From assembly GCF_008085905.1 (NCBI RefSeq), contig NZ_VSFF01000011.1:310001-374000 (forward strand): a stretch of DNA of 64,000 nt, given 5' to 3'. Positions within the stretch are counted from its first letter, which is position 1. Every line of letters begins with the position of its first letter. The position numbers and the translations under genes were made by a program. Under the pieces are notes generated by a model, which searched no databases, was not told where the DNA came from, and was given only the letters and a program-made list of their open reading frames with translations. This DNA is from Actinomadura syzygii (GTDB lineage: Bacteria > Actinomycetota > Actinomycetes > Streptosporangiales > Streptosporangiaceae). Shown here piece after piece: positions 1-8,235 of the stretch.

Positions 1-84
1 TCCGGCCGGTGAGCTGATCCATGGCTTCTCCGACCGTCGGTTTATCGGGAGGACGACTTTCGGTGGGCGGCCTACGATCATGGG

Positions 85-588
85 GTGGACGTTGAGGTGC
101 GGGATGCGCGGCCGAACGAGCTGCCGCTCCTGGCGGCGATCGAGAACTCCGGGGACGCGATGTTCGCCGAGATCGGCATCGTGTTCCCGCCGGGTCCGAC
201 CGTGGCCGAGCTGGTGATCGACAAGGGCGGGGAGATCCTGGTGGCGGGCGACCCGCCGGTCGGGTTCGCGGTGCTCGGCGAGGTGGACGGCGCCGTCCAC
301 CTGGAGCAGATCTCGGTGCGCGGCGACCTGACGGGGCGCGGGATCGGCGTCCGGCTGCTGGACGCGGTCAAGGCCCGCGCCGCCGGACGCGGATCGCCCG
401 GCGTGAGCCTGCTGACGTTCCAGGACGTCCCGTGGAACGCCCCCTGGTACGCCGCGCACGGGTTCGAGGAGCTGCTCGAGGAGCGCTGGGGGCCGGGCAT
501 CCGCGCGTACTGGGAGGCGGAGATCGAGGAGGGCCTCCACGTGCTCGGACCCAGGCTCGTCATGTGGGCTCCGACCCCCGCCCGTTAG
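85..588 (+). CDS. GNAT-family N-acetyltransferase
   Basis: A 167-residue single-domain protein of the GNAT fold, expected to move an acetyl group from acetyl-CoA to an amine; the substrate cannot be read from the sequence. The acetyl-CoA pyrophosphate-binding motif is visible near residues 72-90, where a beta strand (HLEQISV) leads into R-G-D-L-T-G-R-G-I-G-V and a helix. The GTG at 85 is chosen because it is the first start in frame; the ATG at 80 is out of frame. The gene stands alone ahead of a secreted esterase on the same strand. The fold is secure and the biological role unknown. Confidence 0.85.
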   Translation: MDVEVRDARPNELPLLAAIENSGDAMFAEIGIVFPPGPTVAELVIDKGGEILVAGDPPVGFAVLGEVDGAVHLEQISVRGDLTGRGIGVRLLDAVKARAAGRGSPGVSLLTFQDVPWNAPWYAAHGFEELLEERWGPGIRAYWEAEIEEGLHVLGPRLVMWAPTPAR

Positions 589-661
589 TGATCTACAACG
601 TAAAGGCGGGAACCCGGATGCCGCCCGGAACGTCTCGCCCATGGACGGTACGAGGAGGATA

Positions 662-1696
662 ATGATCAACCCGGGGGCATGGGCGCGGGACCGCTTCGGC
701 GAGCGGGGGCTCGCGCTCCTCCTGCTGGCGGGCCTGCTCGCGCTGGCGGTCGTGCCGCTGGTGGCGCTGCCCGCCACGCGGTGCAAGGTCTTCGGCGCGG
801 GCTGTCCCGGGCCCGAGCCCGAGGTGATCGCCGATCCGGTCGCCGCGAAGCAGGCGCCGACGCCGCTGGAGGCGGCCACGAACGGCGCGTACGTGGCGCT
901 CGGCGACTCCTACTCCGCGGGCGTCGGCGCGGAGGCGACCGTGGCCGACCGCAACCCGCTCAACCGGTGCCACCGGACGTCCAAGGCGTACTACCACGAG
1001 GTCTCCCAGGCGTTCCGGTTCGCGCGGGGCAGCGCGTTCTGGGCCTGCTCGGGCGCGACGATCCAGGACTTCCGCGGCGGGCGCGGCGGCGAGCCGTCCC
1101 AGCTCGGCCGCCTCGGCGCCGACACGAGCCTGGTCACGCTGAGCATCGGCGGCAACGACGTCGGGTTCGCCAAGGTCCTCGCCGGGTGCGTGGTCAGGCT
1201 GCCGTGGAGCAAGAGTTGCACCGGGCAGGGCGAGGACGTCGCCGGCCGCCTGGCCGCGCTCCGGCAGACACTGCCCGGCCTGCTGGACGACATCCGCGCC
1301 AGGGCGCCCCGCGCGAGGGTGATCGTGATGGGTTACCCGAAGGCGTTCTCCGAGGTCAACGGGGTGGGCGGGGACAACATCAGCGTGTCCGACCAGCGCT
1401 GGTTGAACGCGCGGGCCTACGACCTCGGACGGCTCGTCCAGCAGTCGGCGGCGGAGGCGGACGCGCGGATCGCCGCCCGCCACGGCCAGGGCAGCGTCGA
1501 GTACGTCGACGCCTACAGCGCGTTCGCCGGGCACGAGGTGGGCAGCGGCGCCCCGTACATGAACGGCCTGCTGCTGAACCTGTCGGCCCTCGAAGCCGAG
1601 CCGCGCAGCTACCACCCGACCGCCGCGGGGCAGCACGCGCTCGCCGAACTGTTCATCGAGCAGGTCAAGAAGGGGCCCGGCCGTCCTCTGACCTAG
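662..1696 (+). CDS. Secreted SGNH/GDSL-family esterase or lipase
   Basis: A 344-residue SGNH hydrolase likely to act outside the membrane on ester bonds of lipids or esterified sugars. Residues about 17-37 form a hydrophobic signal or anchor segment. Block I reads GDSYSAG with nucleophile Ser83, the oxyanion block reads GGND with Asn165, and block V reads YHPTAAGQ with His318. Several cysteines suggest the disulfides typical of actinomycete secreted members (family of Streptomyces SGNH lipases). ATG 662 is preferred because an AGGAGG lies at 653-658, though the spacing is short; the in-frame ATG at 641 lacks a ribosome site. Its 3' end overlaps the convergent TetR gene by 32 bases. Confidence 0.85.
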   Translation: MINPGAWARDRFGERGLALLLLAGLLALAVVPLVALPATRCKVFGAGCPGPEPEVIADPVAAKQAPTPLEAATNGAYVALGDSYSAGVGAEATVADRNPLNRCHRTSKAYYHEVSQAFRFARGSAFWACSGATIQDFRGGRGGEPSQLGRLGADTSLVTLSIGGNDVGFAKVLAGCVVRLPWSKSCTGQGEDVAGRLAALRQTLPGLLDDIRARAPRARVIVMGYPKAFSEVNGVGGDNISVSDQRWLNARAYDLGRLVQQSAAEADARIAARHGQGSVEYVDAYSAFAGHEVGSGAPYMNGLLLNLSALEAEPRSYHPTAAGQHALAELFIEQVKKGPGRPLT

Positions 1697-2378
1697 GGGC
1701 CGCGCGCGTGGCGTGCGCGGCGAAGGACGCCTCGACGTCGTCCTGGGTGATCTCGGGGCGCGGGATGCCGAGCGGGCCGTCGGCGGCGAGCGCGGTCACG
1801 AAGATCGCGATCTGCCGCTCGGCCGCCAGCGGCCGGTTCGGGCCGTGCGCCAGGGCCTGGGTGACGAGGGCGGAGAAGACGATGACGTCGGTGGCGTTGA
1901 CGTCCGTGCGGACGGTGCCGTCCGTCCGGCCGCGCGCGAGGAAGGCGTCCAGCAGCCGGTAGATCGTCCGGCGGGCGCGGACGGCCTCGGGGCTCGTCAG
2001 CGGCGGCGCCCCGCGCAGCGGCAGGACGAGTTGGTCGCCGACGGCGAGGCAGCGCGCGAGGTAGTCGGCGATGGCGTCGCGTCCCGTCCGGTCCTGGGCG
2101 TCGATCTCCTCCAGGATGCCGACGAGCAGGTCGTAGGCGCGGTGTTCGAGATCGTGCAGGAGGGCTTGGCGGTCCGGGTACCTGCGGTAGAGGGTGCCGA
2201 CGCCGACGCCCGCCTCGGCGGCGATGGCGGCGAGCGGGACGTTGCGGCCGTCCCGGAGCATCGCGGTGACGGCGGCGGCGAGGAGCCGTTCGCGGTTGGC
2301 CCCCGCGTCCCGCCGGGGACGGCGCGTCCGGCGAGGAGCGGCCTCCTCGTGCGCTGGTGGTTCGTTCGTCCTGGCCAC
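1665..2378 (-). CDS. TetR-family transcriptional regulator
   Basis: A 237-residue TetR-type repressor. The N-terminal helix-turn-helix lies at about residues 35-75, with the recognition-helix region A-A-E-A-G-V-G-V-G-T-L-Y-R-R-Y-P and a following LLHDL. The C-terminal half is the variable ligand and dimer domain. GTG 2378 is chosen because GAGG sits eight bases upstream; an ATG two bases earlier is in another frame. It is divergent from the cupin gene at 2509, and the 130-base gap holds two palindromes, so it probably represses itself and the cupin gene. The ligand is unknown. Confidence 0.85.
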   Translation of the reverse strand: MARTNEPPAHEEAAPRRTRRPRRDAGANRERLLAAAVTAMLRDGRNVPLAAIAAEAGVGVGTLYRRYPDRQALLHDLEHRAYDLLVGILEEIDAQDRTGRDAIADYLARCLAVGDQLVLPLRGAPPLTSPEAVRARRTIYRLLDAFLARGRTDGTVRTDVNATDVIVFSALVTQALAHGPNRPLAAERQIAIFVTALAADGPLGIPRPEITQDDVEASFAAHATRAAPRSEDGRAPS

Positions 2379-2439
2379 GCATGCCTTCCTCGGGGCGAGT
2401 TTCCGGATCAACCGTAATCGCGCCGCACACCCCTGAGCG

Positions 2440-2494
2440 TTCCCCGGGGAATCAACCGCGCGCTGGCCACGTTAAGCGGACGAAATATTCCGCT
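2440..2494. promoter_or_regulatory. Candidate TetR operators between divergent genes
   Basis: Two palindromes lie in the intergenic region. TTCCCCGGGGAA at 2440-2451 is perfect. AGCGGA at 2475-2480 and TCCGCT at 2489-2494 form six-base arms around an AT-rich centre, and the right arm abuts the cupin ribosome site (AAGGAG). The position suggests repression of the cupin gene by the divergent TetR. This is inferred from symmetry and place only. Confidence 0.45.
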
Positions 2495-2508
2495 AAGGAG
2501 AAGTCGTC

Positions 2509-2976
2509 ATGAGCATTCCGTACCTGGCCCAGGCAGGGGAGCAGCAGAAGCTCGAATGGCTGGACGGCGGCACGTTCGCCGTCCTGCTGGACGCGGCCGC
2601 GACGGACGGGCAGGTGACCGTCGGACGCTTCGACGTCTCCAAGGGGGAGGCGCCGCCGTTCCACATGCACACCCGCGAGGACGAGATCTTCCTCCTGATC
2701 GAGGGCAGCGCGCTGCTGTGGGTGGGAGACGAGGAGATGGAACTGTCCGAGGGCGGCATCGGGTACCTGCCGCGGAACATTCCGCACGGCTACCGGATCA
2801 CGTCCGACCACGCCGACCTGCTGATGATCGCCACGCCGGGCGGGATCGAGGGCATGTTCCGGCAGGCCGGGCGCGACCGGTCGGCGCCGCGTCCGGACGG
2901 GTTCGAGATCGCGCCGGAGGTGCTCGCCGCCGCGGCCGACGCCTACGGCCAGGTCGTCGTCGGCCCGGCGCGCTGA
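2509..2976 (+). CDS. Cupin-domain protein
   Basis: A 155-residue single cupin resembling the quercetin-2,3-dioxygenase-like small cupins. Cupin motif 1 is visible as P-F-H-M-H-T-R-E-D-E-I-F-L-L-I-E-G near residues 50-66, giving the metal ligands His, His and Glu. Motif 2 follows near residues 87-96 as G-Y-L-P-R-N-I-P-H-G. The ATG at 2509 has a good AAGGAG ribosome site. Its divergent position next to a TetR gene suggests induction by a small molecule. Whether it is an enzyme or a binding protein cannot be decided. Confidence 0.85.
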   Translation: MSIPYLAQAGEQQKLEWLDGGTFAVLLDAAATDGQVTVGRFDVSKGEAPPFHMHTREDEIFLLIEGSALLWVGDEEMELSEGGIGYLPRNIPHGYRITSDHADLLMIATPGGIEGMFRQAGRDRSAPRPDGFEIAPEVLAAAADAYGQVVVGPAR

Positions 2977-2991
2977 CCCGCGCGGCCGGGA

Positions 2992-3564
2992 TCAGCGCGG
3001 GAGGGCGCGTTCCACGGCGAGCGCCACCAGGTCGTGGACGTCCTCGTCGGAGAACACGCCCGGCAGGGTGAGGTGTTCGACGATGAGCCAGTTCAGCGCC
3101 AGGTAGAGCAGGCGCACCGAGGTGGCGTCGCCGGGGAGGCCGGAGGCGAGGTGCTGGGCGACGTTGGTGTCGACGTCCGCGCGGACGCGTTCGGTCAGGA
3201 CGGCGCGCAGGTCGGGACGCCGGGTCGCCTCCAGCCGCAGTTCGAGCAGCGCGAGGTAGCCGGTGCGGAACTCGGAGATCCGGCCGACCGTCTCGCGCAG
3301 CACCTCGACGACCTTGGCGAGGTCGCGCGGCCCGGTGGACATCCCGGCGAGGGTGCGGGCGTCCGGCTGGAGCCGCTCGTAGATCCGGCCGCCCGCCTGG
3401 GTGAGCAGGTCGTCCCGGTTGGCGAAGTAGTTGGACGCGGTGCCGACCGGCACGCCCGCCTCGGCGTCGACCGCGCGGAACGTCAGCCCGCGCGCGCCCT
3501 CCCTGGCGAGCACCTCGATGGCGGCGTCGACGAGGGCGGTCCGCCGCTCGGTGTTACGGCGCAT
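2992..3564 (-). CDS. TetR-family transcriptional regulator
   Basis: A 190-residue TetR-type regulator. The DNA-binding domain covers about residues 5-55, with R-A-V-D-A-E-A-G-V-P-V-G-T-A-S-N-Y-F as turn and recognition helix. The remainder is the helical effector domain. It is divergent from the reductase gene at 3638. The 73-base gap carries two inverted copies of an 18-base element, the best operator candidate in this part of the window, so it very probably controls itself and the reductase. Confidence 0.88.
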   Translation of the reverse strand: MRRNTERRTALVDAAIEVLAREGARGLTFRAVDAEAGVPVGTASNYFANRDDLLTQAGGRIYERLQPDARTLAGMSTGPRDLAKVVEVLRETVGRISEFRTGYLALLELRLEATRRPDLRAVLTERVRADVDTNVAQHLASGLPGDATSVRLLYLALNWLIVEHLTLPGVFSDEDVHDLVALAVERALPR

Positions 3565-3572
3565 GTTGACAC

Positions 3573-3630
3573 CACTCCATCCGTAGTACTAAGTTCAAAC
3601 CACTTCAGTCAGAGTACTACGAACGGAGTG
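3573..3630. promoter_or_regulatory. Inverted-repeat operator between TetR gene and reductase
   Basis: The left arm CACTCCATCCGTAGTACT (3573-3590) and right arm AGTACTACGAACGGAGTG (3613-3630) are reverse complements at 16 of 18 positions, separated by 22 bases. Each arm contains the short palindrome AGTACT. The element spans both divergent promoters, as expected for an autoregulated TetR system. Confidence 0.7.
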
Positions 3631-3637
3631 TTAATAC

Positions 3638-4213
3638 ATGCGAAAGCTCGTCTACTACATCGGTGTCAGTATCGATGGCTACATCGCCGGTCCCGGCGGC
3701 GAGATCGACCTCTACCCGCTGGGGCAGGACATGGCGGCGTGGATCAACGAGCGGTACCCGGAGACCATCCCCACCCACGTCCGCGGGCAGGTCGGCTTGG
3801 AGGACGCCCCGAACAGGCGGTTCGACACGCTGGTGATGGGGCTCGGCACCTACCGACCCGCGCTCGACATCGGTGTGACCAGCCCTTACGCGCACATCCG
3901 GCAGTACGTCGCGTCCACGTCCCTGGACGAGATCGCCGACCCGTCCGTGGAGTTGGTCAGGGACGGGCTCTCCGTCGTCCGCGAACTGAAGGCCGAGGAC
4001 GGCGACAAGGACGTCTGGCTCTGCGGCGGCGGCGGGCTCGCGGCGGCCGTCCTCTCCGAGATCGACGAGCTGATCGTCAAGAGCTATCCGGTGGTGGCGG
4101 GGGACGGGGTCCCCGCGTTCGCGGGCGGGTTCCGGCCGACGCTGTTCGAGCCGACCGCACGGGAGTCGTTCGGCAACGGCGCCCAGGTGACCTGGTTCAC
4201 GCGCGCTTCGTAG
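3638..4213 (+). CDS. Dihydrofolate reductase-family (RibD C-terminal-like) protein
   Basis: A 191-residue protein of the DHFR/RibD-C fold, a group of NADPH-dependent reductases found widely in actinobacteria. The N-terminus shows Y-I-G-V-S-I-D-G-Y-I-A-G, the usual first strand and loop. Near residue 127 V-W-L-C-G-G-G-G-L-A matches the nucleotide-binding GG motif. The C-terminal strand-rich part is intact and the length is normal. The true substrate is unknown; these proteins are rarely real folate reductases. Regulation by the divergent TetR is likely from the shared operator. Confidence 0.85.
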   Translation: MRKLVYYIGVSIDGYIAGPGGEIDLYPLGQDMAAWINERYPETIPTHVRGQVGLEDAPNRRFDTLVMGLGTYRPALDIGVTSPYAHIRQYVASTSLDEIADPSVELVRDGLSVVRELKAEDGDKDVWLCGGGGLAAAVLSEIDELIVKSYPVVAGDGVPAFAGGFRPTLFEPTARESFGNGAQVTWFTRAS

Positions 4214-4248
4214 GCTGGAGGACGGCACACCCGCCGATGGGGGACCCG

Positions 4249-5217
4249 ATGACCGTCACCATGGCGCTCGCCGGGGACACCATGCTCGGCCGCGGCGTGG
4301 CGGATCGGATCGCCGCGTCCGGCCCGCACGGGCTGTTCTCCGGCGGCGTGCGCGAGGCGTTCGCGGACGCCGACCTCGCGCTCGTGAACCTGGAATGCTG
4401 CGTGTCCGACCGCGGACGGCGCTGGGACGCGCCCGGCAAGCCGTTCCATTTCCGCGCGCCCCCGGTCGCCGCCGACGCCCTCGCGGACCTCGGCGTCGAC
4501 TGCGTGAACCTCGCCAACAACCACGCCCTCGACTACGGGACGGACGCCCTCACCGACACGCTCGACCATCTCCGGCGAGCCGGTGTCTCGGCGGTCGGCG
4601 CTGGTCAGAGCGTCGCGGAGGCGCGGGAGTGCGCCGTCCTCGAAGCCGGGGGAGTGAAGATCGCGGTGCTGGGCGTCACCGACCACCCGTCCGACTTCGC
4701 GGCCGGTGAGGGGCGGCCGGGCGTCGCGTACGCCGACCTGATGAAGGGCGTGCCGGGGCATCTGCTGGAGCAGATCCGGCGGCTGCGGGCGGAGAACGAC
4801 GCCGTGATCGTGCTCCCGCACTGGGGGCCGAACATGACGGGGGAGCCGCTGCGCTACGTCCGGCGGGCCGCCGAGGAGTTCGTGGACGCGGGCGCGACGC
4901 TCGTCGCGGGCAGCTCCGCGCACGTCTTCCACGGCGTGGACGTGCCCGTGCTGTTCGACATGGGCGACTTCATCGACGACTACGCCGTGGACGAGACGCT
5001 CCGCAACGACCTCGGCTTGCTGTTCGTCGTCACACTGGATGAAGCGCGGCCGTCCCGGATCGAGGCGGTGCCGCTGCGCCTCGACCTCGCGAGCACGCGC
5101 CTCGCCGACGACGCCGACCGCCGCTGGATCGGGGAGCGCTTCACCCGCGCCTGCGCCGCGCTCGGCACGGACGTCGAGACCCGCGACGACCGGCTGGTCA
5201 TCGACGTCGCCGCCTGA
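4249..5217 (+). CDS. CapA-family metallophosphatase-like protein
   Basis: A 322-residue protein related to CapA/PgsA of poly-gamma-glutamate capsule synthesis, which has a calcineurin-like metallophosphoesterase fold. Visible motifs are G-D-T-M-L-G-R at residues 9-15, V-N-L-E near 48, N-L-A-N-N-H-A-L-D-Y-G near 87-97, L-P-H-W-G near 190 and G-S-S-A-H-V-F-H near 222-229. No signal peptide is seen, so it may be cytoplasmic. ATG 4249 has GGGGGA just upstream; the ATG at 4237 is an alternative. No capsule genes are nearby, so a capsule role is not supported. Confidence 0.82.
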   Translation: MTVTMALAGDTMLGRGVADRIAASGPHGLFSGGVREAFADADLALVNLECCVSDRGRRWDAPGKPFHFRAPPVAADALADLGVDCVNLANNHALDYGTDALTDTLDHLRRAGVSAVGAGQSVAEARECAVLEAGGVKIAVLGVTDHPSDFAAGEGRPGVAYADLMKGVPGHLLEQIRRLRAENDAVIVLPHWGPNMTGEPLRYVRRAAEEFVDAGATLVAGSSAHVFHGVDVPVLFDMGDFIDDYAVDETLRNDLGLLFVVTLDEARPSRIEAVPLRLDLASTRLADDADRRWIGERFTRACAALGTDVETRDDRLVIDVAA

Positions 5218-5218
5218 C

Positions 5219-6118
5219 TCAGAGCGGGTCGCCGAGGGGGCCGTGCTCGTCGACCAGGGCGTCCGCCCAGTGGGCGGCGAAGTCGGGCTGGGTGCCGTCC
5301 ACGTCGGTGAACCCGTACTCCTTGTAGAGGCTCCAGGTGGCGAGGGCCCGTCCGGTTTTACGTATGACGTCCGGGTCGGCGGCGAGGTGCGCGACGGCGC
5401 GTCCGAGGTAGGCGGGGGTCTCGGAGTACGCGAAGTGCGGGTCCTGGGCGATCGCGTCGCGCCAGGTGGCCTCGGTGACCCCGAAGTGGTCCAGGACGGC
5501 CTCCGAGCGCAGGAACCCGGGCGTGATCGCCACGGCCGCGACCCCGTGCGGCCGCAGCTCCGCCGCCTGCGCGAAGGCCAGCCTGATCACCGTCGACTTC
5601 GCCAGGTCGTAGAAGAACGAGCCTCGGTAGCGGGCCGTGTTGCCGTCGGTCACCTCCACGACCAGGCCGCGCCCGCGGGCGACCAGCAGCGGCAGCACGA
5701 ACCTGCTGGTGATCACGTGGGTCTCCACCGCCTGGCGCAACAGCCGCAGGCCGCTGTCGAGGTCCTGCTCCCACAGCGGGTGCTCCCAGTCGGTCAGCGG
5801 ATCGCCGCCCCACACCGAGTCGACCAGGACGTCGAGCCGCCCGTCCTGCTCGGCGGCGATCCGGTCCGCGAGCGCGCGGACCTCGTCCGGCCTGCTGTGA
5901 TCGACCTGAACGGCGATCCCCGCGCCGCCCGCCTCGGTGACCATGCTCGCGGTCTCCTCGATGGTCTCCGGACGATCGAGCCCGGAGCCCCCGGAGCCGC
6001 TGCTGCGGCCCGTCACGTAGACGGTCGCCCCGGCGGCGCCGAGCTGGACGGCGATGCCCCGCCCGCCGCCCCGGGTGCCCCCGGCGACGAGGGCGACGTG
6101 TCCGGTCAGGTCCGGCAT
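5219..6118 (-). CDS. Short-chain dehydrogenase/reductase (SDR)
   Basis: A 299-residue SDR oxidoreductase. The dinucleotide-binding motif G-G-T-R-G-G-G-R-G-I lies at about residues 13-22. The catalytic tyrosine and lysine can be placed in the segment F-F-Y-D-L-A-K-S near residue 167, matching the family pattern YxxxK with a shifted context. ATG 6118 follows GGAGG at a good distance; an upstream in-frame start at 6139 would overlap the preceding TetR stop. It is the second gene of a TetR-SDR operon, so its expression should follow the TetR operator at 6720. The substrate is unknown. Confidence 0.82.
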   Translation of the reverse strand: MPDLTGHVALVAGGTRGGGRGIAVQLGAAGATVYVTGRSSGSGGSGLDRPETIEETASMVTEAGGAGIAVQVDHSRPDEVRALADRIAAEQDGRLDVLVDSVWGGDPLTDWEHPLWEQDLDSGLRLLRQAVETHVITSRFVLPLLVARGRGLVVEVTDGNTARYRGSFFYDLAKSTVIRLAFAQAAELRPHGVAAVAITPGFLRSEAVLDHFGVTEATWRDAIAQDPHFAYSETPAYLGRAVAHLAADPDVIRKTGRALATWSLYKEYGFTDVDGTQPDFAAHWADALVDEHGPLGDPL

Positions 6119-6128
6119 GGTTCCTCCT

Positions 6129-6707
6129 TCACGGGACATGCGGTGACAGGGCGGCGTCCAACTCGCGGCCGAGGCGTTCGGCGAGCGTGCCCTCCCGATC
6201 GAGGGCCCACGTCAGCCCGGCCCCCGCGAGAACGGCCTGAACGGTTTCGGCGAGCGCCTTCGCGCCCGTCCCCGGACGGAGTTCGCCCGCCTCAGCCGCC
6301 TCGCTGAGGAGCGACTCGATCAGCCGCCCGTTCGCCCGGTGGACGGCCAACGCGCGCTCATGGAACTCGGGATCTGTGAGGTCCAGGCACAGGAAGGCCA
6401 GGTGGTTCGCGTACCGCTCCGGCGTCGCCATCTCCGACATCGACTCGACCGCGAACGCTCGCAGCGCCGCCAGCGCCGAGCTCTCCCGGTCGTGCCGCGA
6501 CGTCTCCGTCTCCCGGACGGACTGATCCGCCAGCGCGAGCAGCAATCCCCGCTTGGACCCGAACCGCTGGACGAGCGTCCCCGGCACGACCCCCGCCTCC
6601 TCCGCCACCGCGGCGAGCGTGAGCCTCGCGGGGCCGACCCGTCCGATCACCTCGACCGCCGCCCGCAGGATCGCCGCGTCGTCGACCAGTCGCGGCCGTC
6701 CTGCCAT
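6129..6707 (-). CDS. TetR-family transcriptional regulator
   Basis: A 192-residue TetR regulator. Residues 8-54 form the helix-turn-helix domain, with A-A-V-A-E-E-A-G-V-V-P-G-T-L-V-Q-R-F as the DNA-contact region. The C-terminal domain resembles those that bind hydrophobic ligands. The downstream SDR gene begins 10 bases after its stop, forming an operon. A perfect AT-rich palindrome lies 12 bases upstream of its start, so it is probably autorepressed. Confidence 0.88.
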   Translation of the reverse strand: MAGRPRLVDDAAILRAAVEVIGRVGPARLTLAAVAEEAGVVPGTLVQRFGSKRGLLLALADQSVRETETSRHDRESSALAALRAFAVESMSEMATPERYANHLAFLCLDLTDPEFHERALAVHRANGRLIESLLSEAAEAGELRPGTGAKALAETVQAVLAGAGLTWALDREGTLAERLGRELDAALSPHVP

Positions 6708-6719
6708 CGCGTCCCTCCA

Positions 6720-6745
6720 TTAATAAATGTACAGTCATTTATTAA
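6720..6745. promoter_or_regulatory. Perfect AT-rich palindromic operator
   Basis: TTAATAAATG (6720-6729) and CATTTATTAA (6736-6745) are exact reverse complements around TACAGT. Such AT-richness is striking in this genome and probably overlaps the promoter of the TetR-SDR operon. It is the likely binding site of that TetR protein. Confidence 0.75.
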
Positions 6746-6783
6746 ATCACACGTCGAGGAAGGCCGCGAGTCGTCACCGCGGC

Positions 6784-6994
6784 GCGGCCGGTGTCACACC
6801 CATCTGCTGGCGGTCCTCAGCGGCGGCCCCGACGGTCCCGCCGACATGCCCGCGATCGATGCCGCCGCGTACCCGGCGCTGGCCGCCTCGCGCCGCTCCA
6901 GGCCGACTTCGGCTCCGCGGCGGAGTTCGATCGACTGCTCGCCGCCGTGCTGAGCGGGATCCGGGATCGGGCCGCGGGGCAGGAGCCCCACTAG
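6784..6994 (+). pseudogene. Remnant of a TetR-family C-terminal domain
   Basis: No intact gene fits 6751-7055. In one frame about 6846-6895 reads M-P-A-I-D-A-A-A-Y-P-A-L-A. A change of frame near 6890-6900 then gives L-A-P-L-Q-A-D-F-G-S-A-A-E-F-D-R-L-L, continuing to a TAG at 6992-6994. Together these resemble the final helices of TetR effector domains (Y-P-A-L-A ... F-E-F-x-L-D-R-L-L). The N-terminal domain is missing and one frameshift is needed, so this is a decayed copy. The match is by eye and could be chance. Confidence 0.45.
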
Positions 6995-7055
6995 GGCGCG
7001 TCCTGCCGCGCGCACCGGGCCGGTCTCGGCGTGGAGAGCGCGACGGGACGGACGG

Positions 7056-8192
7056 TCAGCCCGTCTTGGTGATGGCGTTGAGGCGTTCGACGGCGGCGGC
7101 GAAGTCGTCCACCATGTCGTAGACGACCTGGCGGGCGGGTCGGACGGTGTTCATGAGGCCGACGCACTGCCCGACGAAGTAGTTCGCGAGCTCCCGCGCG
7201 CCCGGGTTGCCGGACTCGGCGGCCTTCGTGATCTGCCGCATCGCGCCCTCGGCGACGATCATCTGGAGCGGCATGCCGAGCGGTCCGGGTCCGGCGGGGC
7301 CGTCCCACTCGTCCGTCCAGGCGGAGCGGAGCTGGCGGGCGGGCTTGCCGGTGCGGGACCGCGACCTGACCGTGTCCCGGGACGTCGCGGCCAGCATCTT
7401 CGCCTTCACCGCAGGGGACGTCTCGGCCTCCTCGGTGGTGAGCCACACCGACCCGCACCACACGCCGGACGCGCCGAGCGCCAGCGCGGCGGCCATCTGC
7501 CGCCCGGTGGCGATCCCGCCCGCCGCAAGCACGGGGAGCGGGGCGACCGTGTCGACGACCTCGGGGACGAGCACCATCGTGGAGATCTCGCCGGTGTGCC
7601 CGCCCGCCTCGCCGCCCTGCGCGACGATCAGGTCCACGCCCGCGTCGACCTGGCGGCGGGCGTGCTCCGGCGTTCCGACCAGCGCGGCGACGGGGACGCC
7701 GCGCTCGCGCGCCATCTCGGCCATCAGCGGGGGAGGGGTGCCGAGCGCGCCCGCGATGAGGCCGACCTGGTGGGCGAGCGACACCTCGATCAGCTCGGTC
7801 GCGCCCGCCGCGGTGACCCGCGCGCCGCCGCGCGCCTCGGCCCGCCGGGCCCGCTCGAAGTCGGGGAGCGGGACGTCGTACCTGGCGAACAGTTCGGCGA
7901 GGAACGTCCAGTGCTCGTCGGGGATCGCGGCGAGCATCGCGTCCAGCCCGCCGCGGCCCTCCGCCGACTCGTCGATCTTCCCGGGGACGAGGACGTCCAC
8001 GCCGTAGGGGCGTCCGCCGACGTGGTCGTCGATCCAGCGCAGTTCCTCGTCGAGCCGTTCGGGGGAGTGGGCGACGGCCCCGAGGACGCCGAACCCGCCC
8101 GCGTTGGTCACGGCGGCGACGACGTCCCGGCAGTGGCTGAAGGCGAACAGCGGGAACTCGATGCCGAACCGGCGGCAGACCTCGGTGTCCAT
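7056..8192 (-). CDS. Nitronate monooxygenase / FabK-like flavin oxidoreductase
   Basis: A 378-residue FMN-dependent TIM-barrel enzyme of the nitronate monooxygenase (NPD) family. Features include the N-terminal P-L-F-A-F segment, N-A-G-G-F-G-V-L-G near residue 30, and the phosphate-binding region A-Q-G-G-E-A-G-G-H-T-G near residue 192. L-A-A-G-G-I-A-T-G-R-Q near 222 and A-L-G-A-S-G-V-W-C-G-S near 237 complete the barrel. It is last in an operon after a thiolase-like protein and a DUF35 protein, so it may reduce or oxidise an acyl-CoA or lipid intermediate rather than a nitronate. That role is inference. Confidence 0.85.
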   Translation of the reverse strand: MDTEVCRRFGIEFPLFAFSHCRDVVAAVTNAGGFGVLGAVAHSPERLDEELRWIDDHVGGRPYGVDVLVPGKIDESAEGRGGLDAMLAAIPDEHWTFLAELFARYDVPLPDFERARRAEARGGARVTAAGATELIEVSLAHQVGLIAGALGTPPPLMAEMARERGVPVAALVGTPEHARRQVDAGVDLIVAQGGEAGGHTGEISTMVLVPEVVDTVAPLPVLAAGGIATGRQMAAALALGASGVWCGSVWLTTEEAETSPAVKAKMLAATSRDTVRSRSRTGKPARQLRSAWTDEWDGPAGPGPLGMPLQMIVAEGAMRQITKAAESGNPGARELANYFVGQCVGLMNTVRPARQVVYDMVDDFAAAVERLNAITKTG

Positions 8193-8235
8193 GCGCCGAC
8201 GCTAACGGCCCGAACGGCATTCGGTCCAGGGGTGG

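Noticed and set aside
3034..4248. Upstream extension of the CapA-like frame
   Set aside because: The extra 400 codons lie over a TetR gene and the DHFR-like gene in other frames; only the part from 4249 has CapA motifs.
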